Below are positions 29,127 to 43,849 of a stretch of 64,000 nt of DNA, in pieces (the first letter of the stretch is position 1; each line of letters opens with the position of its first letter). Origin of the DNA: Thermomonas sp. XSG (GTDB taxonomy: Bacteria; Pseudomonadota; Gammaproteobacteria; Xanthomonadales; Xanthomonadaceae); contig NZ_CP061497.1 of assembly GCF_014678725.1 (NCBI RefSeq), forward strand, positions 1,628,001 to 1,692,000, read 5' to 3'. Under the pieces are notes generated by a model. That model was not told the origin of the DNA and made no database searches. It saw only the letters and a program-made list of their open reading frames with translations. The position numbers were made by a program, and so were the translations under genes.

Positions 29127-30944
29127 ATGGAGAGCCTGCCCGGGCTGGACCTGAGCCAGCCGCCGTTCGACCTGCTGGACGAGGCCGGCCGCCAGCGCCT
29201 GGCCGCCAGGGTGGACATGGGCTTCCACCCGCGCGGCGAGACCATCATCAGCGGCGGCACGCCGTCCGAACGGGTGGTGGTGATCCTCAAGGGGCGGGTG
29301 CAGGCCTTCGACCTGGACGCCGCCGGCCACGAGCAGCGCTTCGCCGGTTACGGCAGCGGCGATCTGTTCGGGGCCTGGGCGGTGATGGCCGGGCGCGCGC
29401 GCCACAGCTACCGCGCCGACACCGACGTGGTCAGCTACCTGATCCCGGCGCCGGTGTTCCGCCAGCTGCTGGCCGACTATCCCGCGTTCGCCGCGTGGTT
29501 CCAGGAGGGGCTGGCGGTGAAGGGCCAGCTGGCGCGGCGCGGCCGCGACTCCGAGCTGGCCGAACTGATGGTCACCCCGGTCGGTGCCGCGGAACTGGCG
29601 CCGGCGGTGCGGGTGCCGGCAACAATGAGTATCGCGGATGCCAGCGCGCGGCTGCGCGAGGAGCGGGTGGACTGCCTGCTGGTGGACGACCCCGAGCATC
29701 CCGAGCCCGGCGTGGTCACCCGCACCGACCTGCTGGATGCGCTGACCCGCGCGCGCGCGCCGCTGGATGCGCCGGTGGGGCCGCTGGCCAGCCGGCCGCT
29801 GGTGGCGCAGCAGACCACCGACGTGCTGTTCCAGGCGCTGACCACGATGGCCGAAAGCCGCATCGAACGGGTCGCGGTGCGCGAAGGCGAGGCCATCGTC
29901 GGCACGCTGGGCATGGCCGAAGTGCTGGCGCACTACGCCAGCCAATCCCACCTCATCACCCTGCGGCTGGCGCGCGCGCGCAGCGTCGGGGAAGTCGCCG
30001 AAGCCGCGCGCGGCATCCACCGGCTGGTGCGCACCCTGCACGCGCAGGGCGTACGCATGCCGGCGCTGATGGAGCTGGTCAGTGCGCTCAACAGCCGGAT
30101 CATGGCGCGCCTGTACGAACTGCTGCTGCCGCCGGCGCTGCAGCGCCAGACCTGCCTGCTGGTGCTGGGCAGCGAGGGCCGCCGCGAGCAATTGCTGCGC
30201 ACCGACCAGGACAATGCGCTGGTAGTGGCCGACGGCTGCGACGACACGGCGCTGGAGGCGGCGATGGCCGGCTTCAGCCGGGCGCTGGGCGAGATCGGCT
30301 ACCCCCCCTGTCCCGGCGGGGTGATGGTGTCCAACCCGCACTGGCGCATGCGTGCGGCGCAATGGCGTGCGCGCCTGCAGGGCTGGCGGTCGAACTACGA
30401 CGCGCAGGCGGCGATGGCGCTGTCGATCACCCTGGATGCGCGACCGGTGGCCGGGGACGCCGCGCTGTTCGCGCCGCTGGACGCGCAGCTGCAGGCACTG
30501 GGCGGCGACGAGCGCCTGCTGCACGCGATGGCGCGCGCGACGCTGCAGTTCGACAACCCGCTGTCGTTCTTCGGCCAGCTGCGGCAGGACGAGCGCGGGC
30601 TGGATATCAAGCGCGGCGGGATCTTCCCGATCGTGCACGGGCTGCGCTGCCTGGCGCTGCAGCACGGCATCGGCCAGCGCAACAGCTTCGCCCGCTGCGA
30701 GGCACTGGTGCAGGCCGGCGCGCTGGACGCACCGCTGGGGCGCGACCTCGCCCAGACCCTGTCGGTGCTGCAGCGGATGCGGCTGGACGCGCAGTTGGCC
30801 GCGCTGGACGCCGGCGAAACGCCGGGCAACCACCTGCACCCCGAAACGCTGCGCCGGCTGGACCGCGAGCTGCTGCGCGACGCGCTGCGCGTGGTCAAGG
30901 CGTTCCAGCAGCACCTGCGCATCGCCTTCCACCTGGGCGACTGA
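29127..30944 (+). CDS. cNMP-binding/CBS/DUF294 nucleotidyltransferase-like protein
   Basis: 605 residues. A cyclic-nucleotide-binding fold (about 15-125) with GSGDLFGAWAVM is followed by two CBS repeats (about 155-275). A DUF294 nucleotidyltransferase-like domain has LVLGSEGRREQLLRTDQDNALV. The C-terminal DUF294_C helical domain ends the protein. It resembles GlnD-type signalling proteins, usually found with a DnaQ-like exonuclease, as here: the next gene starts 1 bp after this stop. A GAGGAGGC ribosome binding site precedes the ATG at 29127. The ligand and target are unknown. Confidence 0.87.
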   Translation: MESLPGLDLSQPPFDLLDEAGRQRLAARVDMGFHPRGETIISGGTPSERVVVILKGRVQAFDLDAAGHEQRFAGYGSGDLFGAWAVMAGRARHSYRADTDVVSYLIPAPVFRQLLADYPAFAAWFQEGLAVKGQLARRGRDSELAELMVTPVGAAELAPAVRVPATMSIADASARLREERVDCLLVDDPEHPEPGVVTRTDLLDALTRARAPLDAPVGPLASRPLVAQQTTDVLFQALTTMAESRIERVAVREGEAIVGTLGMAEVLAHYASQSHLITLRLARARSVGEVAEAARGIHRLVRTLHAQGVRMPALMELVSALNSRIMARLYELLLPPALQRQTCLLVLGSEGRREQLLRTDQDNALVVADGCDDTALEAAMAGFSRALGEIGYPPCPGGVMVSNPHWRMRAAQWRARLQGWRSNYDAQAAMALSITLDARPVAGDAALFAPLDAQLQALGGDERLLHAMARATLQFDNPLSFFGQLRQDERGLDIKRGGIFPIVHGLRCLALQHGIGQRNSFARCEALVQAGALDAPLGRDLAQTLSVLQRMRLDAQLAALDAGETPGNHLHPETLRRLDRELLRDALRVVKAFQQHLRIAFHLGD

Positions 30945-30945
30945 G

Positions 30946-31560
30946 ATGGTGCCGCTGCCCCGCTGGTGGTTGCGCAGGCGCCATGCCGGCGGCGAATGGG
31001 CCGCGCTGTGGCAACCGCCGCCGGCCGGCGAATGGGTCAGCCTGGACCTGGAAACCACCGGCCTGGACCCCGCCCGCGACCACATCCTCAGCCTGGCCGC
31101 GGTGCCCGTACGCGATGGCCGGGTGTGCCTGTCGGAGCGTTTCGAACGCCGCGTTCACACCGCGCGCGCCTTCGGCATCGAATCCATCCGCCACCACCGC
31201 ATCACCCCGGATGAAGCCAGCGAAGGCGAACAGGTGACGGAGGTGGTGCGCGAGTTCCTGCACTGGCTGGGCAGCCGCCGCCTGCTGGGCTACTACCTGG
31301 GCTTCGACCTCGACATGCTGCGCCCGCACGTGCGCGCGCTTACCGGCTTCGAGCTGCCCAATCCGGTGGTGGATCTCGGCGATGAAGTCGCTCGGCACCA
31401 GCGCCGCCAGCGCCCCAACGCCCCGCTGAACCTGGACTTCGCCCACATCGCCAACACCCTGGGCGTGCCGATGGTGGAGCGCCACAGTGCGCTGGGGGAT
31501 GCAACCACAGTGGGGTTGTGCTGGCTGGCGTTGCAGGAACGCGGGTGGCCGGGCGATTAG
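30946..31560 (+). CDS. DnaQ-like 3'-5' exonuclease
   Basis: 204 residues. DEDDh family: SLDLETTGLD gives the first Asp and Glu, LGYYLGFDLDM the second Asp, and HSALGDA the His and last Asp. This is the DNA polymerase III epsilon-type fold used in proofreading and RNA or DNA trimming. It is coupled to the DUF294 gene with almost no spacing. That pairing is common in proteobacteria near acetate genes, although none is seen here. Confidence 0.88.
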   Translation: MVPLPRWWLRRRHAGGEWAALWQPPPAGEWVSLDLETTGLDPARDHILSLAAVPVRDGRVCLSERFERRVHTARAFGIESIRHHRITPDEASEGEQVTEVVREFLHWLGSRRLLGYYLGFDLDMLRPHVRALTGFELPNPVVDLGDEVARHQRRQRPNAPLNLDFAHIANTLGVPMVERHSALGDATTVGLCWLALQERGWPGD

Positions 31561-31637
31561 CAACGGGTTGCAGGACAGCTGCTGGCCCATCGCGGCGTGC
31601 GGCCGCGACACGTGCAGCCATCAATCCGGTGATGCGA

Positions 31638-31689
31638 AAAATCCAGGCAGCGCGCGCTGGCACGACGAGTACCCAGCGGCGCTGCCTGG
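31638..31689 (-). terminator. large hairpin terminator, minus strand
   Basis: Arms CCAGGCAGCGC (31643-31653) and GCGCTGCCTGG (31679-31689) are extended by CGCTGG/CCAGCG with one bulged G, leaving a 12-nt loop. On the minus strand the stem is followed by ATTTTTCGC. It sits 16 bp after the stop of the small lipoprotein gene. Confidence 0.7.
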
Positions 31690-31704
31690 TACCCCTTACG
31701 GGGA

Positions 31705-32076
31705 TTACTTGCCGTCGGTGTTGTTCTTGCCGTCCGCCGAAGCGTTGGCTTCTTCCGCGGCATCCTGTGCCTGCTCGGCGGCGTCTGCCGCCTTCTCGGC
31801 AGCGTCGGCCATGTCTTCGCGACGGGTCATGTCGCTGCCCGCGACATTGCCCGCGGCGGTGGCCGCTGCGTCAGCCGAAGCCGCCGCTGCATCCGCCGCC
31901 GCCTGCGCGGTCGCCGCGGCTGCGGTATCGCCGGTGGCGGCCGCGTTGTTCGCAGCTTCCTGGGCTTCCGTAGCGGAGGCCTGGGCTTCGTTGGCCGAAT
32001 CGGCGGCCTGGTCGCGGTTGCACGCGGTCAGGCTGAGACCCAGCGCCACGGCCACAATTGCGAGTTTGATCGTCAT
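31705..32076 (-). CDS. small Ala-rich lipoprotein
   Basis: 123 residues. The signal peptide ends in a lipobox, LTAC, near residue 19. The rest is strikingly low in complexity: Ala with Asp, Glu and Gln in heptad-like order from about 25 to 115, predicting a long helix or coiled coil, similar in style to Lpp-like spacer proteins. Function unknown. It has its own terminator and about 220 bp of upstream non-coding sequence. Confidence 0.75.
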   Translation of the reverse strand: MTIKLAIVAVALGLSLTACNRDQAADSANEAQASATEAQEAANNAAATGDTAAAATAQAAADAAAASADAAATAAGNVAGSDMTRREDMADAAEKAADAAEQAQDAAEEANASADGKNNTDGK

Positions 32077-32298
32077 AACACTCTCCGGGTTGATGCCTAT
32101 CGGCGAGCTGAGGATATGACTGCGATGTCAATGGCGCGCGAAGACGACCACTCGCGACCTGAACGGCGGGATTCCGGGTGCTTGTGCCCGGATTGGTGAC
32201 TTCCACGAACTGGTCGGCTCCCGACCCTAAGCGGACGGTCACTCGGCCGGCCGCGGGTGGAGGTATGTGGCACGCGATCTGGGCGCAAACGCCTCAGC

Positions 32299-32730
32299 TC
32301 AGGCACCCAGAAACACCGCTGCCAAGACCAGGTAGCGTCCCGCCTTGGCGACCGTCACCAGCACAAGAAAGATAGGCAGCGGTTCGCGCATTACACCGGC
32401 AACGACCGTCAGCGGATCTCCCACCACTGGAACCCAACTGAGCAGCAGCGACCATTTCCCATGACGCTGGTACCAGCGCTGCGCACGATCGATCTGCGCG
32501 TCGTTGACCGGAAACCAGCGCCGATCCTTGAACCGCTCCAGCTGCCGACCGATGGTCCAGTTCACCGTCGAGCCGAGCACATTGCCCACACTGACAATCG
32601 TGATAAGCCACACCGGCGAATAGTCCGCCAGCAGCAAGCCGGTGAGCATCGCTTCGGACTGCAGGGGCAGGATCGTCGCGGCGCCGAAGGCGACTGCGAA
32701 CAACGCGGCATAGACGCCGATGTCAGGCAT
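32299..32730 (-). CDS. YqaA-like SNARE-associated/DedA-related membrane protein
   Basis: 143 residues with four hydrophobic segments. PLQSEAMLTGLLL and NWTIGRQLERF, with WVPVVGDPLTVVAG near the end, match the YqaA branch of the DedA superfamily (small inner-membrane proteins linked to lipid or ion transport). It is the last gene of the minus-strand metal run, 44 bp after the MFS gene, and may have been picked up with it. Confidence 0.82.
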   Translation of the reverse strand: MPDIGVYAALFAVAFGAATILPLQSEAMLTGLLLADYSPVWLITIVSVGNVLGSTVNWTIGRQLERFKDRRWFPVNDAQIDRAQRWYQRHGKWSLLLSWVPVVGDPLTVVAGVMREPLPIFLVLVTVAKAGRYLVLAAVFLGA

Positions 32731-32774
32731 CGATCAACCCGCGACTGCGTAACGCATGGCGCGGGATGACTGCC

Positions 32775-34109
32775 TCACTGCGGCCAGCGCCCATGCAATT
32801 CGTCGATCCTGTACGCGTGCGCATGCTTTCCGTTGCCGACCTGGTGGTCCGCGAGATGTGGGTGGTCATCAGCCAACTCAGGATGGCTGTGTTCCACCAC
32901 GTCCGGATCGCGGCGCGGCCAGGTCCGCCAGGCGAACAGCAACCCGACCGCGGCCACGCCACTCAAGGCGGCGAGCGCGCTGCCGAGACCGAAGCGCGCG
33001 CCGACCCATCCGGCGAGCGGGTAGCACAGCAGCCAGCACGCGTGGGACAGTGAGAACTGTGCGGCGAAGAGGAACGGCAGGTCATCGGGATCTGCGGATC
33101 TTCGCAAGAGCCGTCCACCGGGGGTAACCAGACCCGCGTAGGCCATGCCGAGCAGGATCCATGCGGGGATCAACACTTGCCAGCCAATGTGGCCTTCCAT
33201 TCTTTGCCAAAGGACGGCCGTCGCGATCAGGGTAAGCGCCATCGCCGCTGCTGCCATAAGCATTACCCTGCGATCCGGGATGCGATCCAGCACTTTTGGC
33301 AGCAGCAGCGCGACGGACATCGAGCCGCCGCCGAATGCAGCCAGTGCCCAAGCCACTTCGCGATCGCCGCCGCCCAGGATCGTGCGCACGACCACGACTG
33401 TATTGACGAACACCATGGCGCCACCCGCTGCCGCGACCAGGTTCAACGCGAGCAAGCCGCGCAGGCGTGGCGTGCGCAGGTAAATCCGCATCCCGCGGAT
33501 CGCCCGCGCATACGGGCTGCCTCCGTTACGCGCATCGGCCACGGCTGGGAACTGCGTGGCCAGCACCAGCAAGGCAGAGAGCACGAAGCCCAGCGACGTG
33601 CCGGCGAACAACCCGTGGAAGTTGATTACCGCCAACAGCGCGGCCGCGAGCATCGGGCTGAGCAGGCTCTCCAGATCGTACGCCAAGCGCGAGAGCGACA
33701 GGGCGCGGGTGTAGTCGCGCTCTTCGGTCAGGATTTCGGGGATCAGCGACTGGAACAGTGGCGTGAAGCACGCGGATGCCGACTGCAGGAGGGCGATGAG
33801 CAGATACACCTGCCATATCTCCGTGACGAACGGCAGGCATAGCGCCACGCCGGCGCGCACCAGATCCAGCGCGATCAGCACGGCCTTGCGGTGCATACGT
33901 GGAATGAGCGCTGCTGCCACTGGCGACAGCAAGACGTACACCGTCATCTTGATCGCCAGCGCCGTGCCGAGCACGGCACCTGCCTGGTCACCGGCCAGAT
34001 CGTAGGCCAGTAACGCCAAGGCCACGGTGGCGAGGCCCGTCCCTACCAGGGCGATGACCTGAGCAAGGAAGAGCGAGCGGAAGCTGGGGTGCCGCAGGAT
34101 CTCGATCAT
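32775..34109 (-). CDS. MFS exporter with His-rich tail (NreB-like)
   Basis: 444 residues with twelve hydrophobic segments and the cytoplasmic loop of the major facilitator superfamily. The last 40 residues are soluble and full of His and Asp (EHSHPELADDHPHLADHQ, then KHAHAYRIDELHG), a likely metal-binding tail like that of the nickel exporter NreB. The ATG at 34109 (MIEILRHPSF) starts at the first helix. Gene order with czcCBA supports metal efflux. Nickel is a guess. Confidence 0.8.
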   Translation of the reverse strand: MIEILRHPSFRSLFLAQVIALVGTGLATVALALLAYDLAGDQAGAVLGTALAIKMTVYVLLSPVAAALIPRMHRKAVLIALDLVRAGVALCLPFVTEIWQVYLLIALLQSASACFTPLFQSLIPEILTEERDYTRALSLSRLAYDLESLLSPMLAAALLAVINFHGLFAGTSLGFVLSALLVLATQFPAVADARNGGSPYARAIRGMRIYLRTPRLRGLLALNLVAAAGGAMVFVNTVVVVRTILGGGDREVAWALAAFGGGSMSVALLLPKVLDRIPDRRVMLMAAAAMALTLIATAVLWQRMEGHIGWQVLIPAWILLGMAYAGLVTPGGRLLRRSADPDDLPFLFAAQFSLSHACWLLCYPLAGWVGARFGLGSALAALSGVAAVGLLFAWRTWPRRDPDVVEHSHPELADDHPHLADHQVGNGKHAHAYRIDELHGRWPQ

Positions 34110-34170
34110 GGCGGTGTCCGATATGCAGGTGAGCAGCGCTGCGGCGTGATGCCGCAGCGCCTTCGTTCGA

Positions 34171-34413
34171 TTACGACTTCTTGACGGGTTGCGCCTCGGG
34201 CTTGGGTGAGGCCTTCTTTTCGGCATCGCACTTAGCCTTGAGGGCCTTGATCTCCGGATAGGCCGGGTCGACGGCATAGCGCAGCGGATTTTCGAGTTGG
34301 GCGCAGGTGGTGGCCAGCGGCTTGTCTTCGTTGCCATGACCTTCTTTGTGGGCAAACGCCGACAGGGGCAGCACAGCGAGGCACGAGACCAATGCGAAGC
34401 AACGGATATTCAT
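34171..34413 (-). CDS. small periplasmic protein in the metal cluster
   Basis: 80 residues. A signal peptide (MNIRCFALVSCLAVLPLSAFA) is followed by HKEGHGNEDK, a His-rich start after cleavage. The C-terminus is Lys/Pro-rich. One Cys pair (TCAQLE and KAKCDAE) could form a disulfide. It sits between the MFS exporter and the membrane-anchored protein on the same strand. Metal binding is inferred from the mature His-rich N-terminus and context. Confidence 0.68.
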   Translation of the reverse strand: MNIRCFALVSCLAVLPLSAFAHKEGHGNEDKPLATTCAQLENPLRYAVDPAYPEIKALKAKCDAEKKASPKPEAQPVKKS

Positions 34414-34491
34414 GGTGTAAGTCCTCTGGGTGAATCGCGGCGATCAGGGCCAATGGAAATTGCGTGGACGGGCGCCTGACCGCTGCATGGG

Positions 34492-35133
34492 TCAAGCAAC
34501 GCGTTTGATGTCGGTGTACTGGCCGCGCACGCGGACAACAACGGTGACCGGAGCGTCGCCGCGATTGCGCCAATACCAGCCGTGGTTGCCATCGAAGGCA
34601 GCTTCGATCTCGCCATCGTCTGCGGGAACGCTGCGGCCTTTCTCGTAGCTGATGGACTGTCCGCCGCCGTCACCATGGGTATCGAAGTTCACCGCACCGC
34701 CTTGGGCGCTCCAACTGAACTGGGCACGCTGCCCCGCCTTCATTGCGAGCTTGATTTCGGCACCCTCACCAGGCTGAAGCACGACCTGCATTTGATCTCT
34801 CCAGGACGACCCTGCCGTTGGCGCAACAGCAGCGGCTGCTTCTGCGCTTGGCTCGACGGGGGTAGCCGCGCGCTTGTCTGCCGCGTCCTGGGCGGCAAGC
34901 GCTGCATCGCGCGCCGCATCCGCTGTCGCTTCTTCGGCCAATTGTCCCTTGATCTCGCCCATCTCGGTCAATCCCAGCATTCGGCCAATGCCGGTCGGGT
35001 CAATCGCGTATTCGGCCGGCAAGACGACGGTGATGAGCAGGGCAATTGCGACCGCCAAGGCGATCAGCGTCGAACGCAGCAGTTTCCGCTTCGACGGCAG
35101 ATCGGCGGCGTTGGGGAGTGGTGTGTTGTACAT
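34492..35133 (-). CDS. single-span membrane protein associated with HupE
   Basis: 213 residues. One membrane helix at about 23-43 is followed by an Ala/Glu/Asp helical linker (about 70-110). A beta-rich C-terminal domain ends HGWYWRNRGDAPVTVVVRV. A GGAG ribosome binding site 10 bp upstream supports the ATG at 35133 over the TTG further upstream. Homologues commonly stand beside HupE/UreJ in czc-type clusters, annotated as transmembrane anchor proteins. A role with HupE is inferred. Confidence 0.75.
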   Translation of the reverse strand: MYNTPLPNAADLPSKRKLLRSTLIALAVAIALLITVVLPAEYAIDPTGIGRMLGLTEMGEIKGQLAEEATADAARDAALAAQDAADKRAATPVEPSAEAAAAVAPTAGSSWRDQMQVVLQPGEGAEIKLAMKAGQRAQFSWSAQGGAVNFDTHGDGGGQSISYEKGRSVPADDGEIEAAFDGNHGWYWRNRGDAPVTVVVRVRGQYTDIKRVA

Positions 35134-35151
35134 GGGTGAATGCTCCAAATG

Positions 35152-40370
<5,219 letters not shown>

Positions 40371-40374
<4 letters not shown>

Positions 40375-41624
40375 GGCGTGGTGTCCTGGGCAGCGGCGGT
40401 GAGGCGCTCAACCTCGACCAGCAGGGTGTGGTAACGGGCGGCGGCTTCGGTGCTGCGCTCACGCAGCTCGAACAAGGTGCGTTGGGCCTGCGCCAGAGCG
40501 AGGAAGGAGAAGTTGCCGGCCTCGAATCCGCGGCGGGTGAAGGCCAATGCTTGCTCGGCCTTCGGGATCATGGATTTGCGCAGGGTGTCGGTTTCCAGGC
40601 GCGCGTGACCGAGTTCCTGGTAGCGCTCGAACAGTTCCTGATGTCGCTCGTAGCGTGTCGCATCGCGTCGTGCACTGAGCGCAGCCAACTGGGCATCCGC
40701 CTCGGCGACCGAAAACGCGGAGCGCTTGCGATTGCCCAATGGCATCGACGCCGACAACACCAGTCCCTGATCCCCTAGCGCCTGCAATCGGCGGACACCA
40801 AGGCTGACAGTGATGTCGGGCTTGGCCGCCGCTTGTGCGACACGACGGCGAGCAGCGATGGTCTCGGCTTCCAGCAGGTTTGCCCGTTGCTCCGGCGTTG
40901 CCGGGAGCCTCGCCACGAGGTACTCGAACGGTTCGACCGGCGGCAAAGCGTCGAACTCGCCAACCGCAGTCGAAAAATCGGGCTCGATCGACCCCCAACT
41001 TGACGCAAGCGTCATGCGCGCACTTAGCAGTTCATGCTCGGCGTGTTCGCGCTTCAGCTCGGCTTCGGCGACTGCGATCTCGGCGGCACGCAGGTCGGAC
41101 TCCGGATTGCGCGCAGCGGCAACCCATGTGGCAACCTCGCGACGCGTGCGTTCGGCCTGCTTTACCCGGTCCTGGGCAAAAGCGAGTCGGCGCTGATCGG
41201 CAACGACTTCAATGAAGCGGGTGGCGGTACGACTGGCGATCTCGATGCGCGCGACTTCGGCCTGGTTCTGCTGCTGGCCGACCTCGGCGGCACCGAGGGC
41301 TTCCCGTGCCTGGCGTTTACCGCCCAGTTCCAGGACGCGCCCGATGCGCAGCGTGGTTTCAGCAGACGAGAAGCCACTCAGGGCACCGGTGCCGACGACA
41401 TTTTCCAGATCGCCGCCCACGGTATAGGGCGTGGGCAAGGCTTCACGCTGCGCCTTGGCCTGGATGGCCTGCAGGTGTGCCTGTTCGGCGATGACGGTGG
41501 GACTTCCTGCCAACGCACGGGCGATGGCGTCTTGCAGGCGCAAGGGTTCGGCGGCGCGTCCCGACAACGGGACAGCGCCGAAGGCTCCGGCCATGGCCAG
41601 AACCAGCAGACAACGCAAATTCAC
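40371..41624 (-). CDS. czcC: RND outer-membrane channel, CzcC-like
   Basis: 417 residues from a GTG at 41624. The start is chosen because GGAGG lies 6 bp upstream on the minus strand; the ATG at 41663 is in frame but lacks a ribosome binding site. A signal peptide ends near GRAAEP. The body is a TolC-type channel with two long helical repeats, ending in an Ala/Glu helix. It completes the CzcCBA exporter. First of the three pump genes in transcription order. Confidence 0.87.
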
Positions 41625-41690
41625 GGGTAACCTCCGAAAGGATCGAAAGACAACGCAAGGCATGTCGCAGCCATGCGGCTGCGGGCGTCG

Positions 41691-42071
41691 TCAGGCGATC
41701 GGAGGTCGGAAGGGAGATGTCAGGCGGGAAGCAGGTGGTCCGGGCACGCGAGCGCGATCAGGTGGCTCACCCGTCACTGGGGCCGAGGCCAGCAGCGATG
41801 CCGGTTCCAGCAATGCCATGGAGCCGGCTGCGCCGAACTGGTGCAGCAACCCATGCAGGCCGAGCGGATCGCCGGGGGCCTCGTCGTCTACCGGGGGCTC
41901 TTCGTGCCCGTCATGGTGCGAATGACCGTGATCGGACTGCAGGGCCATGGTGTGCTCCATGTCATGTAGATCGCCCACGGAACGTAGCACCGGCTGCATC
42001 AGCACGCCCAACGCCACCAGCGCCAACAAGGCGATGCGCAGAAGGCTGCGGTGGCGGCGAATTAGGTGCAT
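41691..42071 (-). CDS. small His-rich exported leader protein (CzcI-like)
   Basis: 126 residues. A signal or anchor helix (about 10-27) is followed by DHGHSHHDGHEEPP, a dense His cluster. It ends SPFRPPIA. It is the first gene of the czc run on the minus strand, in the place held by czcI in known clusters. Its C-terminus resembles that of the CopL-like gene at 55199-55618 (LIRPPIG), suggesting a shared architecture for metal-operon leader proteins. A role in metal sensing or buffering is inferred. Confidence 0.68.
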   Translation of the reverse strand: MHLIRRHRSLLRIALLALVALGVLMQPVLRSVGDLHDMEHTMALQSDHGHSHHDGHEEPPVDDEAPGDPLGLHGLLHQFGAAGSMALLEPASLLASAPVTGEPPDRARVPGPPASRLTSPFRPPIA

Positions 42072-42114
42072 GGTGCTTAATAGCCTACAGGCAAGGCGGC
42101 GGCTGCGCCAATCG

Positions 42115-43347
42115 CTAGCCGCCCAGGGCGCGTATCGCCCAGCCGTACAACGCCGCGCCGAGAATCACTACCGGAACGATCCAACGCGCCTTGGACCAGA
42201 ACAGCAGCCCCAGAACGACTGCGAAGATCAGCACCTCATGCATGCCCCGGATGCTGCCAAGCAACAGCGCAAGCGTGGTACCGGCGATCAAGCCCACCAC
42301 CGCGGCCGTCACCCCTGCGAGGAACTCGGTGACGCGCGGACGGTGCACCCAGCGTTCCATGGTGTCATGCCCGAGCAACGTGAAGGCAAATGCAGGCAGG
42401 AATACCCCCGCCGTCATCGCGACCGCGCCCCATGGCCCACCACCGACGTAGCCGACGAAGGTGGCGAAGATCACCAGCGGTGCGGGCAACAGACCCGACA
42501 GCGCCAAGCCGTCCAGGAACTGGCCATTGCTCATCCAGGCACCCTGACTGACCGCATCACGCTGCAGGAACGGGATCACCGTGTAGGCCCCACCGAAGGT
42601 CAGCAACCCGGCTTTCAGCCCGGACCAGAACAGCGCAAGAACACCCACGGTGTCCGCAGCGAATGCCGAACTTTCATCCACGCGGCTCGCCAAAGCATGC
42701 AGGCCCGTCAGGGCTTCTTCCTTCCATACCTTCACCAGAACAAGCGCCACTGCGGCGCTCAGAAGCCATCCGGCAAGTGCCTTGCGGTGCTCGCGTGCGC
42801 ACAGATAGATCAGCCCACCCGCGACCAGGACGATGGCGAAATGCACGTTGGCGAGCTGCGCCAGCATCGCCGCTGTGGCGACCATCCACAGCCAACGGTC
42901 TTCCAGCACGTGACCGCCGATACGGACAATGGCGCGGACGATCAGGGCCGCTACCGCCGCCTGCGCGGCAGTGAACACCGAAGTCCATCCTTCCAGTCGC
43001 AGACCGTGCCGGATATACAGACAGGACAACGTCAACATCAGGATGAAACCCGGCAGCATGAAGCCCAGCCCGGCGAGCAGGCCGCCCAGCCGTCCCCGCG
43101 ACCGATAGCCGAAATACACGCACAGTTCGTGTGCTTCCGGGCCCGGCAGCACCTGGTACACCGCCAGCACGCGGTTGAACTGCTCCTTGCTGATCCAGCG
43201 TTCCTGCTCGACCAGCTCGTGTCGGATCATTCCGATCTGCGCGACCGGGCCGCCCCATGCCAGGGCGCCAAAACGCAGGAAGCGCAGGAACAGGCGACCC
43301 AAAGCTTCTCGCGGAACGGCATGCGTTTCGAGAGGAGTGGGTGCCAT
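42115..43347 (-). CDS. chrA: chromate transporter ChrA (long chain)
   Basis: 410 residues with two homologous CHR halves. The first has FGALAWGGPVAQIGMI and PGPEAHELCVYFGY; the second has LLTFGGAYTVIPFLQ and GLLPAPLVIFATFVGY. About ten to thirteen membrane segments. It exports chromate, giving Cr(VI) resistance. No ribosome binding site stands out before the ATG at 43347. It is not obviously part of the czc transcript (43 bp upstream of the leader gene on the same strand, but a different ion). Confidence 0.92.
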   Translation of the reverse strand: MAPTPLETHAVPREALGRLFLRFLRFGALAWGGPVAQIGMIRHELVEQERWISKEQFNRVLAVYQVLPGPEAHELCVYFGYRSRGRLGGLLAGLGFMLPGFILMLTLSCLYIRHGLRLEGWTSVFTAAQAAVAALIVRAIVRIGGHVLEDRWLWMVATAAMLAQLANVHFAIVLVAGGLIYLCAREHRKALAGWLLSAAVALVLVKVWKEEALTGLHALASRVDESSAFAADTVGVLALFWSGLKAGLLTFGGAYTVIPFLQRDAVSQGAWMSNGQFLDGLALSGLLPAPLVIFATFVGYVGGGPWGAVAMTAGVFLPAFAFTLLGHDTMERWVHRPRVTEFLAGVTAAVVGLIAGTTLALLLGSIRGMHEVLIFAVVLGLLFWSKARWIVPVVILGAALYGWAIRALGG

Positions 43348-43585
43348 GGGAGTCAGGATACGTCAGGTTTCTCTCTAGCTAGGCCCCTGGTCGGTCGCGG
43401 CTTGCCGCCCCTCTATCCCTCGAGTCGAAAACCTAGTGCATTGGATTCAAACATCCGTCTGCTCTGCGATCTCTAGAGCGTCATCAACCTCGATGCCCAG
43501 GTAGCGAACGGTGCTCTCGACGTCCCCCCGGTTTTGAGTAGCGCGGCGATCTGGAGTCCAATTCCCCAGAGTAAGGAGATTGGAC

Positions 43586-43849
43586 GTGAAGAAGCGCTTT
43601 TCCGAAGAGCAGATCATCGGCTTCCTGCGTGAGGCCGAGGCCGGGCTGCCGGTCAAGGAGCTGTGCCGCAAGCACGGCTTCAGCGAGGCGTCGTACTACC
43701 TGTGGCGGAGCAAGTTCGGGGGCATGAGCGTGCCCGATGCAAAGCGCTTGAAGGAGCTGGAGACCGAGAACGGGCGGCTGAAGAAGCTCCTGGCAGAGCA
43801 GGTGCTCGAGAACGAGGTCATCAAGGACGTCCTGCGAAAAAAGTGGTGA
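43586..43849 (+). CDS. IS3-family transposase OrfA
   Basis: 87 residues from GTG at 43586, chosen because AAGGAG lies 7 bp upstream. A helix-turn-helix ([32 protein letters not shown]; core [16 protein letters not shown]) binds the IS ends, and a leucine-zipper-like helix ([19 protein letters not shown]) dimerises. Near the stop, CGAAAAAAGTGG gives an A6G slippery run where -1 frameshifting would fuse it to OrfB. Confidence 0.9.
   Translation: MKKRFSEEQIIGFLREAEAGLPVKELCRKHGFSEASYYLWRSKFGGMSVPDAKRLKELETENGRLKKLLAEQVLENEVIKDVLRKKW

Noticed and set aside
27254..31237. A 1327-residue open frame on the plus strand
   Set aside because: It lies opposite the M13 peptidase and then runs out of frame through the DUF294 gene. 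No domain is visible; a GC-driven shadow.
43447..43671. A 74-residue minus-strand frame
   Set aside because: It is a chimera of IS end sequence and the last residues of the split recombinase, not a gene of its own.
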